Made by a program: the position numbers and the translations under genes. From the NCBI RefSeq assembly GCF_024721995.1, contig NZ_JANQBC010000003.1:434001-498000 (forward strand): a stretch of DNA of 64,000 nt. The letters are read 5' to 3'. The stretch comes from Paenibacillus radicibacter (lineage in GTDB: Bacteria > Bacillota > Bacilli > Paenibacillales > NBRC-103111). Within the stretch, counting starts at the first letter, position 1. Every line of letters begins with the position of its first letter. Below, one piece after another: positions 62,628 through 64,000 of this stretch. A model generated the notes under the pieces. It searched no databases, had not been told where the DNA came from, and saw nothing but the letters and a program-made list of their open reading frames with translations.

Positions 62628-63785
62628 TCACTTCAAATACCCTTCCACAATCTCTTTTATCGCTTCTATAAAATAATCCACATCTTCCGTCGTCGTTGCA
62701 TAACCGACGGATGCTCGTACAGCTCCGTTAGCTAATGTGCCAATTGCTTCATGTGCAAGTGGCGTGCAATGATAACCAGCTCGTACTGCAATACCGAAAG
62801 ATTGATCTAGAACAAAAGAAATTTCCGAGGAGTCTGCACCCTCTATATTAAAAGCAACAATTCCTGTCTTAAGTTCCCCTATCTCTGGACCTAGCAATTG
62901 AACACCTGGTAGACGAACTAGACCTTCCATAAGTCGCTGCGATAGCGCCCACTCATGTGCATGAATGCTCTCGACTGATTTACTGAGTACATATTTGATC
63001 CCTTCGTTAAGTCCTGCAATACCGACCGTATTCGGCGTCCCAGCCTCATAGCGATCCGGTCTTACCTTCGGCTGCTCCAGCGCCTCCGACTGACTTCCCG
63101 TGCCGCCATGCATGAGCGGCTCTAGCTCCAGATCAGGGTGGATGTACAATCCACCCGTTCCTTGCGGCCCCAGTAGTCCCTTGTGGCCAGGGAAAGCCAA
63201 CATGTCGATGCCCATGGCGTCGACATCGATAGGCAGGATGCCTGCGCTCTGCGCTGCATCCACAAGCAACCTCACGCCATGCCTACGGCACATGGCGCCG
63301 ATCTCCGGCACGGGCTGTACCGTGCCGAGCAGATTGGAGCTGTGGTTAACCACCACCAGCTCCGTGTTTGGACGGATGGCTGCTTCCACATCCGCCACCT
63401 TTACCCGTCCGCGTATATCCGCGGACACGTATGTCACCGAAACGTTCCGTGTACGTTTCAAATATTCCAGCGGCCTTCGCACTGAGTTGTGCTCAACCGC
63501 TGTAGAGATCACGTGCGCCCCTTCGCGCACGAATCCAAGTATCGCAAGATTGAGTGCTGCCGTCGTATTCAGTGCAAACGAAATATCATTCGGATTACGT
63601 ACCCCGAACAACTTCGCAGCATTTCGCCTCGTCTCAAACAAGACACGGCTTGCCTTAACTGCCATTGCGTGACTCCCCCGCCCTGGGTTCGCTCCACTCT
63701 CACTTAAATTACGTGTCATCGCTTCTATGACTTCAGGTGGCTTCGGCCAAGAAGAAGCCGCATGATCAAAATATTTAATATCCAC
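62628..63785 (-). CDS. Class-V aminotransferase / cysteine desulfurase-like protein
   Basis: 385 residues. PLP-dependent fold type I: LLVDAAQSAGILPIDVDAMG (Asp/Gln at the cofactor), FPGHKGLLGPQGTG (Schiff-base Lys), catalytic-Cys loop AVRAGYHCTPLAHEAIG, GANPGRGSHAMAVKAS. It corresponds to the am_tr_V group found near the origin, related to SufS/CsdA. The start is GTG 63785 after GAAGGA; the reading upstream to 63881 is not family-like. The G+C-rich central part is notable. Confidence 0.92.
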   Translation of the reverse strand: MDIKYFDHAASSWPKPPEVIEAMTRNLSESGANPGRGSHAMAVKASRVLFETRRNAAKLFGVRNPNDISFALNTTAALNLAILGFVREGAHVISTAVEHNSVRRPLEYLKRTRNVSVTYVSADIRGRVKVADVEAAIRPNTELVVVNHSSNLLGTVQPVPEIGAMCRRHGVRLLVDAAQSAGILPIDVDAMGIDMLAFPGHKGLLGPQGTGGLYIHPDLELEPLMHGGTGSQSEALEQPKVRPDRYEAGTPNTVGIAGLNEGIKYVLSKSVESIHAHEWALSQRLMEGLVRLPGVQLLGPEIGELKTGIVAFNIEGADSSEISFVLDQSFGIAVRAGYHCTPLAHEAIGTLANGAVRASVGYATTTEDVDYFIEAIKEIVEGYLK

Positions 63786-63890
63786 TCGCGACCATCCTTC
63801 GATATGTTCGCTCAAAAAGATAGCATACCTTAGTTTGCTCTTTCTTACGAAAGATAACAATCGGTATGCTACATTTTTCATGCGAAATAT

Positions 63891-64000
63891 TTAAACCGAT
63901 TTCAACTGCAACAAGTCTAACAATCTTTGCAAATCATCTTTGGAGTAATACTTCAATTCAATCTTACCTTTTTCATTTTGATCGTTAATTGTTACAGTAG
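63891..64000 (-). CDS. parB: Chromosome-partitioning protein ParB/Spo0J, 3' end
   Basis: The last 35 codons up to TAA 63891-63893, cut by the window edge. The text TVTINDQNEKGKIELKYYSK and DDLQRLLDLLQL is the ParB C-terminal dimerisation domain. This anchors the segment next to the replication origin region, as soj-spo0J lies there in Firmicutes. Confidence 0.9.
   Translation of the reverse strand, partial: TVTINDQNEKGKIELKYYSKDDLQRLLDLLQLKSV

Overview
The window looks like a chromosomal segment of a spore-forming Firmicute of the Paenibacillaceae (Paenibacillus-like), close to the replication origin. The evidence is the right half: a contiguous, almost entirely minus-strand core block running from the 3' end of parB/spo0J at the right edge through a class-V aminotransferase, DUF4446, yyaC, DUF3343, an MscS channel, DUF951, tRNA-Ser, yjzC, rpsF-ssb-rpsR, a MazG-like gene, a DUF2232 gene, gdpP, rplI, dnaB, a PilZ gene, purA, an M23 endopeptidase, walR-walK-yycH-yycI-walJ, htrA, a CxxH/CxxC mini-protein and rlmH. 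Spore genes (yyaC, cwlJ, tgl) and an SLH-domain surface protein fit the same group. Genus-level placement is inference from gene order.

Layout. 1-2.7 kb: frameshifted kinase remnant, MFS transporter and divergent AraC regulator. 2.8-10.5 kb: one minus-strand cluster, two-component system, VanZ-like protein, ABC ATPase, FtsX-type permease, second VanZ-like protein, closed by tandem terminators. 10.5-13.4 kb: an SPFH/zinc-ribbon operon resembling B. subtilis ydjI-ydjH-ydjG. 13.6-15.6 kb: an ArsR/quinone-reductase fusion remnant, an HxlR regulator, an intact flavodoxin-fold reductase and a GNAT. 15.6-19.1 kb: MocR regulator and a GntR/ABC-2 operon with a clear operator. 19.2-28.6 kb: mixed accessory genes (DUF421, MerR/GyrI, lipoprotein guanidino-deiminase, a GC-rich membrane gene behind a leader ORF, HxlR plus a nonsense-interrupted dehydrogenase, Tgl transglutaminase, GAF-GGDEF, a broken hydrolase, CwlJ). 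28.7-39.9 kb: SLH protein, ABC-F ATPase, S58 peptidase with an extra N-terminus, stalk-domain protein and a 1038-residue SF1 helicase. 39.9-64 kb: the core block.

How it fits together. The core block combines translation and replication genes (rpsF-ssb-rpsR, rplI, dnaB), cell-wall homeostasis (WalRK, YycHI, WalJ, HtrA, M23 peptidase), cyclic-dinucleotide turnover (GdpP; PilZ and GGDEF proteins for c-di-GMP) and purA. The left part is dominated by sensing and envelope stress: regulator/transporter pairs, SPFH and VanZ proteins. At least four damaged genes lie between 1 and 28 kb, so this side appears to be turning over.

The observations I rate highest are a dense cluster of DnaA-box-like 9-mers between rpsF and yjzC (59356-59441); an octamer GTACGCAC found next to both HxlR genes and the reductase gene; a 25-codon leader ORF whose end overlaps the start of a membrane gene with the ribosome-binding site inside a hairpin; the double-VanZ ABC/two-component cluster; and the solitary large helicase at the boundary of the core block. 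No insertion sequence, prophage, CRISPR array or rRNA gene was seen. A specific new system cannot be proved from sequence alone.
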